Source of the DNA: Melampsora larici-populina 98AG31
Taxonomy: Eukaryota; Basidiomycota; Pucciniomycetes; Pucciniales; Melampsoraceae
Reading direction: 5' to 3'
Length of the DNA stretch: 64,000 nt
Assembly (NCBI RefSeq): GCF_000204055.1
Contig: NW_006768834.1
Location: forward strand, 299,380 to 363,379
This document shows positions 36,001 through 48,519 of this stretch, one piece after another. Made by a program: the position numbers and the translations under genes. Numbering within the stretch: position 1 is the first letter of the stretch; every line of letters begins with the position of its first letter. The notes under the pieces are model-generated. The model searched no databases. It had not been told where the DNA came from and saw nothing but the letters and a program-made list of their open reading frames with translations.

Positions 36001-37589
36001 CACCTTGTGTAAGTCTCTCTCTCACCACTTTCCCTCCTCTTGAAACGACTGACTTGGACATCCGTTACCCTCATTTGTTCCAGGAAAAAACTGGGGCCAA
36101 GACTGCTGCCACACGTACAAATGACCATTACCACTTGCGCCAGTCTCACAAAAGACGTCTTGACCACTCAGCATGAAAACATCCGCTATGACGTCGCTCA
36201 CAAGGCATTTGCACTTATGGACATCACACTTCAAAACTCGTCTTCCTTCATCTTACCCTATTTAGTTACAGTCGTGAACGTCCTAGTTGATCTCGAAATC
36301 AATCAAGCGTTATCAAGATCTACGCTCACAACAGTCACATCCTCCCGAGCCTCTCTATTGAGGACCTTGACGAAATCTGTACCTCTAGAGGAGCTGGACA
36401 AGACCTTGATCAAGATGTGGCCTTCGATGGATCTGTGCTGCGAGGTAAGCTTATTTCTCAATACGACGACAAATGTAGACTCACCCTTCGGCTTTGCCTG
36501 TTTGACACCTGCAGACTGTGCTGGTGTTGCTTGACCTTCTTTTGCGTGCGATCAAACATACCAAAGTTCCAAGTGCGATCAAGGAGAGCAAGAACATTTT
36601 CAATTTTTTGTTGATGGTCTTTGATTTACGTAGAACGCACCGCAAGCTTTTTTCGGATGCGGATTTATCAGAGATCGAGACCACTGCGTCTTCTGTATTC
36701 ATGACGCTAGTCTTGAAGCTCAACGATGCGACCTTGAAGCCTCTCTTAATGCGACTGATTGACTGGGCAGCTATGAATGATCCGGATGATAACACTGATT
36801 CCGGAATACAATCGGCCGGAATCACAAAAAGTATCCCAATGTATCGAGTATTTGCAACTTTTCTCGATCGATTACAAGTCAGTAGTGCTACTTCATTCCT
36901 CAAACTCCAGATCCTTGGTTTGCTCACCCCGCTTGTCACGTTTTCTATCATAGGCATTGGGAGTTCCTTACTATAGTCACCTCTTGGATCACACCATCAC
37001 ACTTTTGAACGGATTTGCTGAAAAGAAATTCATTTGTGAAGAGCTTTGGTTTCAATTAGCTCGCACTCTAGAGAATGCATTACAACATGATCAAGACGGT
37101 AAGCCATATTTCGACTACGAGACTCAATGGTAAATTGGTAAACTCATTTCATTCTTGGCTTGCAATGTTTCCGTAGGCTTTTGGACTATGACTCGATTGT
37201 CAAAGGTCACAAGGCCCATGATTAAACAACTGCGATTAGCTGGAAAGATTGACAACGAGTTATTCGTACCACAGCTCAAGCGATTGATATGCAAGCTTTC
37301 ACAAAAGGTAGTTGACCATGATACCCTCCTGAAAGTCTTCAGTAGTGGTATCCTCGAAGAACTTAGGTCGACTGAAGAAGTGAAAGTGAAATTGGCTGGG
37401 TTGAGTACATTAGAAGAGATTTGGGTTGAGATTGGAAGTTCTTTGATCGGGTTTGTGCCCGAGATGGTCGGTGGATACTTGGTGGAAGCTATGGAAGATG
37501 GAGAAGGTGGTATTGATGTGGCAGCAAAGAGGGTAGTGAAATTGATTGAAGAAGAATTAGGAGAGGGAATCGAAGGATACCTTGCTTAG
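30099..37589 (+). CDS. UTP10: UTP10/HEATR1, U3 snoRNA-associated protein 10
   Basis: UTP10 is a very large HEAT-repeat scaffold of the t-UTP subcomplex of the small-subunit processome, acting in the nucleolus in 18S rRNA synthesis. Here the N-terminus MTSLRAQLANLAQSNPDAS, then SYIYSP and AIEWLVRRFR, joined across an intron (30,467-30,548) to IHELDV and FMPYYTTPQFMAILNIL, is the characteristic start of fungal UTP10. A huge exon (30,549 to about 33,590) encodes repeated alpha-helical pairs without other domains. About a dozen short introns divide the C-terminal half, which should include the BP28CT region; the protein ends EELGEGIEGYLA at 37,589. ATG 30,099 is chosen by homology. No frameshift is obvious. 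Intron borders beyond the first were not all resolved. Confidence 0.88.
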
Positions 37590-39562
37590 ATTAACTTACA
37601 CTTTATAGAACTCTAGCAGCCTGACGATTTTTACTAGACTAGTGCCAAAAATAAACACGCGTTCACTATGAACTGTGCTTTTTAAATTTCGATTGCACTA
37701 AACAATTGGTACCATGTTGAAAGAGCTTGATGGCTTGTTATTTGGCATGAAGTGTCCCAAGTGTCTAAATTGAGTTTTCACATGGTGCTTATAACAGGAT
37801 GCGTAGTATATCTTGTGTAGCCTTTAGTCATTGGCTATTCAATGTGTGCGTGCATTTGAATAGACAATGATTTCCCAATGTCCTTTCAGGATTGCAGTGA
37901 GTAAAGCTATGAATGAGTAAGGCCAAAGAGCAGCTGGATGAAGGTCAGTAGAACGCGATACATCCGGCTAGATTCAAGTTCCTAAAGTGATCCTTCAGCT
38001 GAACTGTGTGCGCGCGACCTCATCAGTTCTTCGACTCCTTGTGTTGAGAAAAGAATCTCCCATGACATGATATAAAGATTTTTTAGGGCTTCTTCTGCTT
38101 CATGAGCTTCATTTAAAGATTTCGCTCAACTTTAATTTCACTCTTGGTATAGTCGGAATATGCAGTGTGATTTTTCTCCACACTCGAAGGTCACTTGTAG
38201 ATACTTTTCTCAATACATAGATTGATCAGTCGTAAGACTGAAAATCTTATCAAGTGTTCTTCATGAGGGTACCGCACAATTCCCCCAAGCAGATGGGTGT
38301 TGATGAAGATGGAACTGATTCCAAGTCTACAGCATCAATGATTAGTCTTTCTGATATGAGGGTGGTCATCAAGTTTTAATTTTTTTGCAGTGCTACTTGG
38401 CTTTAATTGCATACAACGCTGGCTAAGAAAAGACTACGAACATACTCAGATCGGGTGCATATGACTTATGATTCGGTTCATGTGGAGCTGCTAAGAGCAC
38501 TCTCAGCAGCTTACATGACATTCACATTTTCCAACTCAAAAATATCTCCCCAAGCCCTGATTCCGATCCTGGACTCCTGAACACGAATTTCAAGAGACTT
38601 GAAAGATAAAACCTTTGACTTTGAAGAAATACCAAAGTATGAAGCTACAACCAAATGATACAAAGCTTTAGTAGCTGGCAGAGAAGATTGTGCAGATGTC
38701 TTGTCGTTGTGCATGAAGATAGGAGGTGAGATTCGGTGTGCTTATGTGAGACTAATGAAGCTTCGGAGGGCTGAAAGGGAAGCCATGAAAGAAGGACGAA
38801 GAAATGTGAAAAGGATATGATTATATAAAGCTGGTTAAGTTAACGCAGTCTAACATCCTTCAACCGTTTGGGTTTGAAGAGGCATGTGATATAAAATTTG
38901 ATGATCGATTTCAGTGTGCTATTTCACTTGTTATTTGCATCTGCTCAGAATCGTAAGCTGCAAGCCGATGAAAGAGAGATACGATGGCGATATGGAAGAT
39001 TAAATGGTCTGAGAGGCTTATTGATCATAAGCAAGGTCTGGAGTAAGAGTGCAATGGAAGAACTGAAATTCTCTTACTGGCTTGAACTCGGGTAATTCTC
39101 CAGATCAACTGCTGAGCTGATCTGGATAGCCGATTTCACTCTTTGCCTCATCAGGAACTTAAAGACAACTCTTCTAATTATGTATTTCATTGATAAGTTT
39201 AACAAAACTATATCATTAGTCAGTTCTTTTAGTTTCTTCAACCAGTTGACATCTTTTCACCCTTCTAGTATAACTGTTCTCGTCAGTCATCCCACTGTTC
39301 GGTCGGTTAAGAATTTCAGACGAGTCCAATTGGGTCAAGAATTTCTTTTGATCACTTTGAAGTGTACCACATATTGCGCTTGATCTCTTCCTCTCCTTGC
39401 GCTCACTCCATCGTATCATCTGAAGACTTGAACTGGTTCAGTTTTATTCGCGTCTTGTTTGATCACCGGTTTACTCACATTGACATCATTGACGTCATTA
39501 CAGTCTCTATTCCTAATCTTCGAGATCATATATATATCCTTCGCTTGCTTGCCTCTCGCAGT
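37590..39562. other. Intergenic region, no gene seen
   Basis: It contains the UTP10 3' flank and AT-rich DNA. Small reading frames (such as 38,511-38,714 minus) have no recognisable features. Confidence 0.4.
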
Positions 39563-40504
39563 ATGGTCCTCAGCGCGAAATCGCAAAGTAAACTAAGTCA
39601 CAATATCACCAAATTACTACAAACCTTTAGTCGTTTGATCAGTTCACCACCACCAAAGTATTCCCCTAGAATGGTTTCATCACCCTCCCCATCGGCTTCC
39701 CAAGATCGATCAGCCTCTCGCAGTACCACGCCTTCATCGCCGCCAGGCTATCCTTTACAATCTTATGAAATTCGTAGACATGATGCCAATTCCGCTATAC
39801 TCCTTGATCCTTCTCCAACAGCCAATGAAGCTCGGTTTGCAGTGAGAATCCATAGCGATTCAATATATCTTTATCGACCAGCAAAAGAGACGGCCTTGTT
39901 TGGGGAACCTGTCATGGAAGCTTGTATCAAAGGATTGATCCATAAAAGGGAAGCTAAGTTGGACGACTGGCGCGAAAAGAAGGCGAGTCAAAAAGGAAAA
40001 TACCGGTTACGCCATAGACACGGTATGCAGTAAGTCAAAATCTCTTAATCCATCAACCTTTGAACCTACACGATTACTCATCCTCATGAATCATAAACAG
40101 CATTTACACCAATGGAGAGGACGATTCTAAGGCTTGGAGAGAGGACACATCAGGATGGTGAGGGCCCAATCAGAATCCGCCCCAACGAAAATAATACCAC
40201 TCACGAACAACCTTGCTTTCTTTTATAGCCTTCACTTGACCAAAAACAATTCACCGACGCGCGACACGTTGGCTTGTCTCAACATACCTCAAGTCATCCC
40301 ATCAGGAGTGAGTATCTTGCAATGGATTTTTCCATACCCTTTTCTACCATCATGATGCACATGACACCCACTCATCACCCGTTATGATCACATTGTTTCA
40401 AACAGCTCGACAAGCTGCACAATTTGAATGGAAGCATTGATTTCTTAGACGAGAGTGTCACCCATGGTGTCGAAGAAGAATTGGCTATACTGAGTGCGTC
40501 CTGA
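39563..40504 (+). CDS. Unknown four-exon protein, 233 aa
   Basis: Exons 39,563-40,029, 40,101-40,157, 40,229-40,307 and 40,406-40,504 keep phase, with donors GTAAGT, GTGAGG and GTGAGT and NAG acceptors. The product has a Ser/Pro-rich stretch (residues ~35-75), then a likely folded part with RFAVRIHSDSIYLYRPAKET, a basic segment (KLDDWREKKASQKGKYRLRH), HIYTNGEDDSKAW, and a C-terminus with LDKLHNLNGSIDFLDESV and an acidic end. No signal peptide or membrane helix is evident. I do not recognise the family. A further splice at the last codons (CTGA|GTGCGT) could change the C-terminus. An upstream start or Met 37 is possible. Confidence 0.6.
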
Positions 40505-41833
40505 AGTTCTTTCAGTGTTCATCAACATTTACTGACGCGTCCTCATCGTCACTGCAGCCTGCATCACAACTCATGTCATCAATCGCAGGGCATCCAAAAA
40601 CTAAATACACACCTTTTTTCTTTCCATTTTACATCAAATGGCATTGTACATATAAATAGATAGCGATCCATAGTATTTGTAAAAACGTAGACTTTCTTCA
40701 TCATGTCTCACACTTTGTCAATCTTCTTCCTTATCGTACATGTGTTGTTTGTATCTTTGTGATTGAATTAAAATATCAGTCCTGCGGTAGGATTTTTCCT
40801 TCCATTCAGTCTCAAAGTACCATCATGTGCAGGTTGAGAAACAAGCTCTCGATTGTTTCAAATTGATCAAGAACATGAAATGCAATCTGATGATGGTTTG
40901 ACACTGTTCCAAAATCAAGACACATTCAAAGTCTTAGGCAAACTTGCTTCACGTTTCATCGAGCCATGTGACTTCAATGCTTTCCTATCCACGAACAATA
41001 TGTGCAAACAGCAGATTCAAAGCAGGTGAATGTCAAATACTCCGAGTGCCGGAAACAGCTTGATGCTCTTTACTTCATTTTAAAGAATTTGACGCTCAAA
41101 AAAGTGGTCTTTTGAAAGATGTATAAGAGCAACACCAGTTTGACCAGTGGAGTACGAGAGCTCTTGTTGCAATCGGCACTGGCGGGACGAATGGCTAAAC
41201 GATGATGAATCAGCTTCTTTTGCGACCAAAACAGATTCACAACACGATGACGTATGCCAGCTGCCCCACTTACACGATCGGTTTCTACGTAAGTACATAC
41301 CAAGAGTCGATCCAAGCATATGTATAAAGCTCACCGTTGCGGGATCGATCAGCGTATACACTGGGCACACGAAGATGTTGGACCTCCCGTGGCTTTCCTG
41401 ATGTCCTATGATGTCATGTCCCATCGTTTACTTCGTTGGACTCGGTTTCATCCGATACTGAGATGATCAGTAGCCGTCGACTTCCCGCACACCATACTGT
41501 TACGGCGCAACAAATATCACCATAACGTATGTACAATAAACCCGAGTCTGCTCTCGACAAATGGGTACAATTAAAACCTTGAGCCATCCTCAGACTCACC
41601 CGGGGATTTTGCACAACGATGTCAAGGTCACAAATAATATTGTGAGCCACTCCTGATTGTCGAGGTTTTCGATCTGAATGGTGTGACCCTTGAGTGCAAT
41701 AAAAGACCAAGGTTGACAAACATCATGAATTGAAGACGGAAATCCCAGAGCACACTGCCCCAAAATCTCCTTCACGTTATAGCTATCAGGTCATAGTCTA
41801 CTTTCAATTGCCTCACTTAGAACTCCTCAGACT
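40505..41833. other. Intergenic region, no gene seen
   Basis: No reading frame with convincing features; short overlapping frames on both strands only. Confidence 0.4.
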
Positions 41834-41881
41834 GTGAGCGACTTTTTCTTGGGAATCATCCAACAATCATTCATAGATATC

Positions 41882-43740
41882 ATGGCAACTTCCGGCTTCA
41901 AACTTCCTTACTTGTTTTTTGGCATGATCCTAATCAACGTCGCCATCGTCAGCGCCGTCGATGTCGATCCCACGTCGCACTACGTTCTTCTCACCAGCTC
42001 TACACCGACAAAGGCTGGTCTAACGGAACCCGCTAACACCACCAACACAACAGGATCTACTGGGTGCTTTGCTTATTTCAATACCAAGCAAGGTTGCGCT
42101 AGTTCAAATGGACGCAATAACTGTCCCCCTAAAGTAACCACAGGGCCGGTAAAACAAGTAGGTTGGATTGCCTCTGTCGATTAGATTGGCGATCAAGGGC
42201 TTACATGAGAAATCTGTCATTCAGTTCACACTGAGTATGGTATCTCCCAGTACCACTCCTCTAACAAGTCTCAAACCGAAATCTGCAATTGAATTTTCAA
42301 CCTCAACCTCAAGCAACGTAACGGCAAAATCACAATCCCCTGTCAAATCGTATGAATCCAATGAGGTCAAAGAGAGCTTTTTAACAAGAGTGAGTTGTTG
42401 CACGGAGATAGACTGAATCTTCTGTAAAATTGATTCGCGGGTTTTGTGAGGTTGACTTTAAATCAACTTTTTCTCTGGAACTAGCGTAAAATTTCACTTG
42501 GTACAGTTGAGCTTGAAGCCTCGCCGAACAAATCAAATCTCGGAGATTTTACTGTAGTTGCAAACTCTTCGGATGGGTCATCACTTGATTCAAACATTGA
42601 GATGTCCAGTGATAAATCACCCAACGATTTCAACCTACCTCTCAGCTCGGGGATAGGCTCGCATTCTGTAGCAAGAGCAGATTCCTCATCTACACCCCCT
42701 CTAGCCAACCTGTCTAGCAATGCCAAGACAAATGGCATGAATGCCTCCCTCAGTCAAGGCGACGGACTTTCGGCTTCATCATCGCTAGATTCAAAGACCT
42801 CACTGAACAATTCCAACGTACCTCTCACTTCGGTGTCGGGATCAAAGCCTGTAGCTGGAGTGGATTCCTTGCCTACACCCCCTCAGACCAATCTGACAAG
42901 CAACGCCACCACTGGCTCCGGTATCCCGCCCAGCGACGCACCGATTTCGAAGCCCCCGACAGGAGGTGTTTCAGACGCCTCTTCCTCGCGGGACGGAGTC
43001 AGTCATCTATTCTTTTCAAATTTCACCTTGCACCTTGAGTAAGAACACCGGAATAGGTCGCTGATGGAAGTCGTTCTTCGAATCCAAAGATCTGCAAGCC
43101 ATATGATAGTGAGACAGAAATTGGACTCTGTCTATGGTCTGGTGTAGATCAGACTGGAAAGGATCGTAAACAGAGCGGATGGATCAGCGCGTGAGCTATT
43201 TTTTCAAAAATTGAAGAACTTCTGTCAAGAAACCTTCATTGATGGTTTTGGAACGCCCACAGCTCTGCTGTGGAAAACTGTGGAAAGGAAATGTGAGTTG
43301 AGATTCTGGCTGTGATTTGATTCACTTTCCAGTCTAAATGAAATCTGTTGTCTCTGATCATAAATTTGATCATCGCAGTATCTTCACGCGAACTGGCTCC
43401 ACCACACAACCCATCGTTGGAAAGTTGCTCGATGGATGCCAGTTAGAAGCTACTACACCCAGTGCTGGGTGCTCTCAAGTCTGGCTCACGAAAAAGGTCA
43501 GTGATACTCCAAGGTTGCTCAGAATAAAGCTGAGATTGTGATCGATCTACTGTAGGCTTTCATGGCACTCAATCCATCTGCAGAAGAGATTGCAAGCGAA
43601 ACCTTGAATGGGACGCTTACATGGGATTTGTGAGTTACTCAAAGATCTATACAATCTTCCATTGTGCATCATTGATCTGGTGATTCTCCTATAAATCTTG
43701 CAGTAATTCTCAAACCAATCCATCTAATATGGCAGTTTAA
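41882..43740 (+). CDS. Secreted double-psi beta-barrel-like protein with Ser/Thr-rich insert (effector-like)
   Basis: The N-terminus at ATG 41,882 has a hydrophobic signal-peptide-like segment (LPYLFFGMILINVAIVSAVD). The 3' exons are well supported and in phase: 42,485-42,997, 43,057-43,190, 43,263-43,292, 43,379-43,496, 43,556-43,629 and 43,704-43,740. They give SGWISA, ENCGKE, GKLLDGCQLEATTPSAGC, LTKKAFMALNPSAEEIAS and LNGTLTWDFN. This order is what I know from rust secreted RlpA/kiwellin-like barrel proteins (CGK..., DGC...GC, TWDF). A long Ser/Thr/Asn-rich exon (42,485-42,997) contains two imperfect repeats. The linkage of the first exon (stop at 42,184 if unspliced) to the exon ending 42,389 is unresolved. 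Extracellular location is inferred. Confidence 0.6.
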
Positions 43741-44536
43741 ATTTGATATGCTGTTCAAAGAGTAGATTTGACAATTGGCCTGTTTTATGATGAGGTATTG
43801 TATATAAAATCTAAGTTATATTTTTTTCACTCATTGCTTCAGTTTGGAGATACAGATTTGGATACAGGCCGATGCTGTCATACTGAAGATGTAAAGTACA
43901 CAGACGCTGGAAATGATTGTGGTACATATAACTTAAATCTGCCTGGTTGCAGTGTCTTGTTTTTGGCTCTACACACTCAAGAACCACGATAAAAATTATC
44001 TGCCATTTTTTTCTGAAAAACTTGAGCAAATTGACAGGGACAAGGTTTGTGAAACCTGCTCTATTGGTTTGCTTGGACGGAGTTCTAGAATTTACCAGGC
44101 GATACCTGAGGATGACAATAATTATTAGGATAAGGGTGGGGGCTCCGAAAGAAAAAGAGTCGTCAAGTAGCCTAAATATACAGCTTCGAAATCATCATCC
44201 AAGGTCTGTGGAGACTGGTATTCAAGCCGGTTTGCTCTGCATCGCCTTTGGTCAGCCTTCCAAGGTCTACAGACAAGTTGACTAATCTGCATCTGAGACC
44301 AGCGAAAACTTAGGTAGCAATACCTAGCAATACAGACGGTGACCGATTGATACCTCACTGGAGCACATCGTCTATGAATGTGATTTAGTTTTCTCTCCGG
44401 AAACTTGCACAACAAATTCTTAATTATAAAAAGTTTTACAAATGATGTACACTTGAAGGATTGACAGAATCAAGCCTCAAAAATGAAACAAGATGAGATC
44501 GTATCAGAAATGGTTGAGCTTCCCTACAGCTATACT
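43741..44536. other. Intergenic region between the barrel-like gene and MsrA
   Basis: No supported gene. It contains the 3' flanks of two convergent genes. Confidence 0.4.
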
Positions 44537-45660
44537 TTACCAATGTAGACGGTGAGTTGGGCACTGATGTAAAGAACAATAGTCGAAGTCCATAGACTCA
44601 GTCAGCAACTTGATAGTGAATACAGATAAAATGTGGTCATTTACCTCGTAACCACCAGGGTTGTGATGTAGATCTGTGTATAACAACAGGAGTACAGGTT
44701 ACAAGAGGTTATGAAAGTCATCGGAGTTCCAAAAGTCAGAAATGCATCATACGCGTAGTAAACAAACGTCATCCATCAGGAACCCGATATCAACTTACAC
44801 ATCTGGTGATAATCTTCCGCATTCCACCATTTTTCAAACTTTTCGATCTTGGTCACTATCGTCTTACCCTTCGGAGTATAATGTTTAGATTGGATATCTG
44901 CAGTGACTTGTTCTGCTACTTTCTTTTGCGTTTCATCGAGATAAAAGATGGCGGACCGATACTGCGTGCCACGATCGGGTCCTTGATGATTGAGATGAGA
45001 AGCATCGTGGGTGCGGTAAAACTGATGGCGGTATGAACGGAAAAGGGATCACCGTTTTCAGTCATCGCCAAAAGGAAACGGGGGAAAAGATCTCAAGTTG
45101 ACTAACAAATTCAACCAAGGTTGCATATGTGAGTTTTTGTGGATCGAACTCTAATTTGACACCTTCAGCGTGCCCGGTGGAGCCTACCAATGAGAAGACA
45201 TAGTTCAGACTTGGAGGATATTCCTACAAGGAATAAAATATCAGATGCATACCTTTACAGACCTGAGTATAAGATGGTTGCTGTGTCTGGCCACCAGTGT
45301 AACCCACTTTCGCATCTATCAAACCCTTTCCATCATAGTGCTGTCGGAAGATATGTTCCGTACCCCAGAAACAACCCGAGGCGAAGATAGCAGTCTGAGG
45401 TAGTAGCGATAGTGATGAGCGTGTGCCTCGATCGCGGTGGCCTCGATCAGCAGATGCGTGGGATCAAAAAAAAAGCTAGCGAGAAACATTACACAGACCT
45501 CTGTCTGGCCTGATGACATCGAGGGACAATTGGGGGCAGATTCCGACGAAAGGGATGATGATGATGCAGAGTTGATGATTGAGAAAGTAGCAATGAGCCT
45601 GTTAAAAACTAAATTTGATCTCAATGGGATTCTAAATCGCGAATGAAGGAATGAGGTCAT
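44537..45660 (-). CDS. msrA: Peptide methionine-(S)-sulfoxide reductase MsrA, 219 aa
   Basis: MsrA reduces methionine-S-sulfoxide in proteins using a catalytic cysteine recycled by thioredoxin. Six phase-consistent exons: 45,660-45,499, 45,394-45,253, 45,183-45,107, 45,021-44,799, 44,673-44,645 and 44,563-44,537. The product has the catalytic GCFWGTEHIF motif (residues ~60), KVGYTGGQ, STGHAEGVKLEFDP, FYRTHDASHLNHQGPDRGTQYRSA split by splice joints, and the C-terminal HHNPGGYE then CPTHRLHW. The first ~50 residues are basic and Ser-rich (MTSFLHSRFRIPLRSN...), like a mitochondrial presequence. An intron sits inside nearly every conserved block, which hides the gene in frame scans. Family is certain; localisation is inferred. 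Confidence 0.93.
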
Positions 45661-47655
45661 TTGAAGTGCAGTGAAGAGGGTAACGGGTTGCAACTTGCTG
45701 GGTTTCTGCTGATCATCCTCAATTGGAGTAAAGCTTGGTCCGGAGGCTTCGGGGCCAGACTGGGCTGATCAAGCGGGAGATTGGCCGCGGAATGAAGGCC
45801 CTGGTGATCAAACTTCATGGTGATAACACATAGTGTCTTGGACCTAATGAGTTCATAGCCCACATTTTGATCTACTGCTTTCTCAATGATTCAGGTTGGT
45901 TCAAATTGCAAAGCTACCAAGAACAAGAAGTAAGAGGCCCTTCAGGCTCAGCTACAACAGTCCCACTCCCAGTATATTCCAGCAATAAAATGATAGTCCT
46001 GGTATGCTCAATCATTGGTGGGGAGTTGTTGGTGGAAGTGACTCTTGTGTGGTGAAATGTCCAATATTTCACTTTGATGGTGCGATTCTCTCAGTCAGCC
46101 TGAAATCTCTTTGTCTTGTCTACTTGGTTAAACTCATCACACTTATCAACTCAGAATCACAATGCAGAGGCCTTTAACAGCTTGAGTTTTTTGGAAAGTC
46201 ACTGACTTTTTTGAAAATCTGCTGGGTTTTTTTAACAGTCACTGGGTTTTCAAAAAAAGTCATGAGAAATGGAGCATCAGAAGACTAGTGCAACCCATTT
46301 CCTGTGTGGTGGCAGGGCAGATTTTGATTTGTAAAGTCCCTCATGCAGTTGACACATCATATCTCATTGGGCCAAAAGCATTCAATCAACCAATCCCAAC
46401 AGAGAAGGCAAGATATTGAGTAATTGGTGATATCCTCCTTTTACAGAAGTGGCACACACCAATTTCAGCTTTGGGTTTATCATTCATATGAGAAAGACAC
46501 AAAATCTGTGTCTTTTATAGATAGATGATTGAATTCAGTGTGAGGTGAAAACATGTGTGTTTGATATATCATCCGATGTGGTGTGGGGTAGATGTTCATA
46601 AAGGTCAGACACAGAAGACACAGACCTCTGACCCAGGAGGGGAGGGCATTACATCCTTGCACAAAGAGGAGAACAAAGCACCCAAAATGATGATCCACAA
46701 ATTTCACAGAGACCCATTTGATAAGTTCCTTCAATAGCATTCTGAAGATGTGCAAGTATATAATGTTTGGTGCAATGAGGTTATATGACAAGCTGTGATG
46801 ACAGAAAACAAATGAGAGAAAGTGTTCAAATGAAAATACTAAGATTGTTGACGCAAGATTGGTCTTGACAGTGTGTAACTTTCATTTTGATTTTGTACAC
46901 CATCATATGTTCTGGAATGTGCAAAAGTTGATTGGTGGCTACGGGCTCCTATGTGGAATAGCACAATCTTGGGACATGTGGCCGGCCCATGTACACATCC
47001 CCACGCCTAGGATTTGTAATCATCGGGTTCGCGACAGGCCCCGGCCCCGCCGCTGCAGAACTTGAATGATTACGTAAACCACTTGGAGGGGACTGTACAG
47101 GAAACAGTTTGCACAAAGGGGTCATTGTTCACTGGAAACTTGTGTTTGATATCTCAGTAGAGAGATTAAATAGCCTGATGCCAAATCTTCAATCCATATA
47201 AATCAATCAATTGATATCAGCACTAGCCATCATCCACTACCACCTCACCACCTCACCACCTCACCTCATGATTGGCCATGTACTCTGATACATCCAATAT
47301 CTTCACTCAGTCAAGCTTTGGAGGCAACATCAATGAATGAACTGGAGATCTTCTCCTCCCAATTACTTTTAATTCACCACTAGTTCTGACAGATTTACAT
47401 GAGGATGAGATGCAATATTAAGTGCACCACAAGTTCTCCATTTTTCTAACATTATAACACTGTAAACATCATTCAATCTCCCCAAGTGGGGAGGGGAAAA
47501 TGATTAAGAATGTAGTTTGTAATAAAATGATCCACTACCCACACTTAAGCCATAAAACACACACTACACATGTGCAGCAGGCTTAGTTAATAGTTGTGCA
47601 ACACACAAACACAGCACAGCTCTCTGCCGCACCCCTTCCACAATTATTGCACGGC
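45661..47655. other. Intergenic region, no gene seen
   Basis: It contains a short hairpin (GACACAAAATCTGTGTC near 46,495) and a CACCTCACC tandem run near 47,243. No supported gene. Confidence 0.4.
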
Positions 47656-47660
47656 AAACC

Positions 47661-47997
47661 TGTAAGGTTCAGGAAACCTTCACTAAAGGGTCCGGAAACT
47701 TTGTCCGGCACGACTTCTCACAAGAGCGCAGATGGACTTGGAACTTCGGTTTAATATTACGAACTAGCTCCAGATGGTCCAAAACGAGGCTCTCTGAGGA
47801 GTAAGCGATCACAACAATCCAAGAAACACAAAAGAACCCAAATGGGGTACATAATAAAGAGAAACTCACCTAGCTCCAGATGGTCCAAAACGAGGCTCTC
47901 TGAGGAGTAAGGAACCATCCGAAGCCGGGCGTGAGAGAGAAAGGTAAGTTCTAACTATCTAAACCCATAGCTACTGTCTACACGTGTACTCCTTACA
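47661..47997 (-). repeat. 3' LTR of the gypsy element
   Basis: 337 bp. It contains an internal 41-bp direct duplication (47,765-47,805 and 47,871-47,911, TAGCTCCAGATGG...GGAGTAAG) that is also present in the other LTR. Confidence 0.93.
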
Positions 47998-48519
47998 CCC
48001 TCCCTTCCTAAAAAAAATGTCACCTTAATGATTTAACCCACTAGTATATGAATAAAATTTGAAATAGCAAAAAAAGAAGAAAATTGGTAAAAAAAATGGC
48101 ATAACTCGCCCCAAATAAAAGAGAACTAGAGAAAAAATCGTAAAAGAAATAGAATAAATGAGAAATTGATTTTTGTAAAAAAAAAAAGGAATCCGTCCCG
48201 CCACTTGAATTGAAATAAATATATGAAATTTGTTTTCGGAGAAAAGGAAAATGAGAAAATAAAGTCGTGTCTTGATGTAAATTTAAATTAAATTAAATTG
48301 AATTAATCATGAATTCTTGAAACCTTGTGCTTTCTGTCTTGAACGTAATAAATCTTGCATTCGTTATACTTTTGTCTGTGATCCTTTGACCTGTTTTGTA
48401 GGAGAGAATCCTGCTTGCCAGCCATTTCACATAATTTGGAAAATAGAAAAAAAATTATCGCACTCACATTGCGGGGGTGTTAGCGCATCAACTTGATACA
48501 CACCCCCTTGTCACTTGTC

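Noticed and set aside
30099..37589. Focadhesin-like HEAT protein
   Set aside because: First impression from the HEAT-like repeats; the N-terminal motifs (AIEWLVRRFR, PYYTTPQF) fit UTP10 much better.
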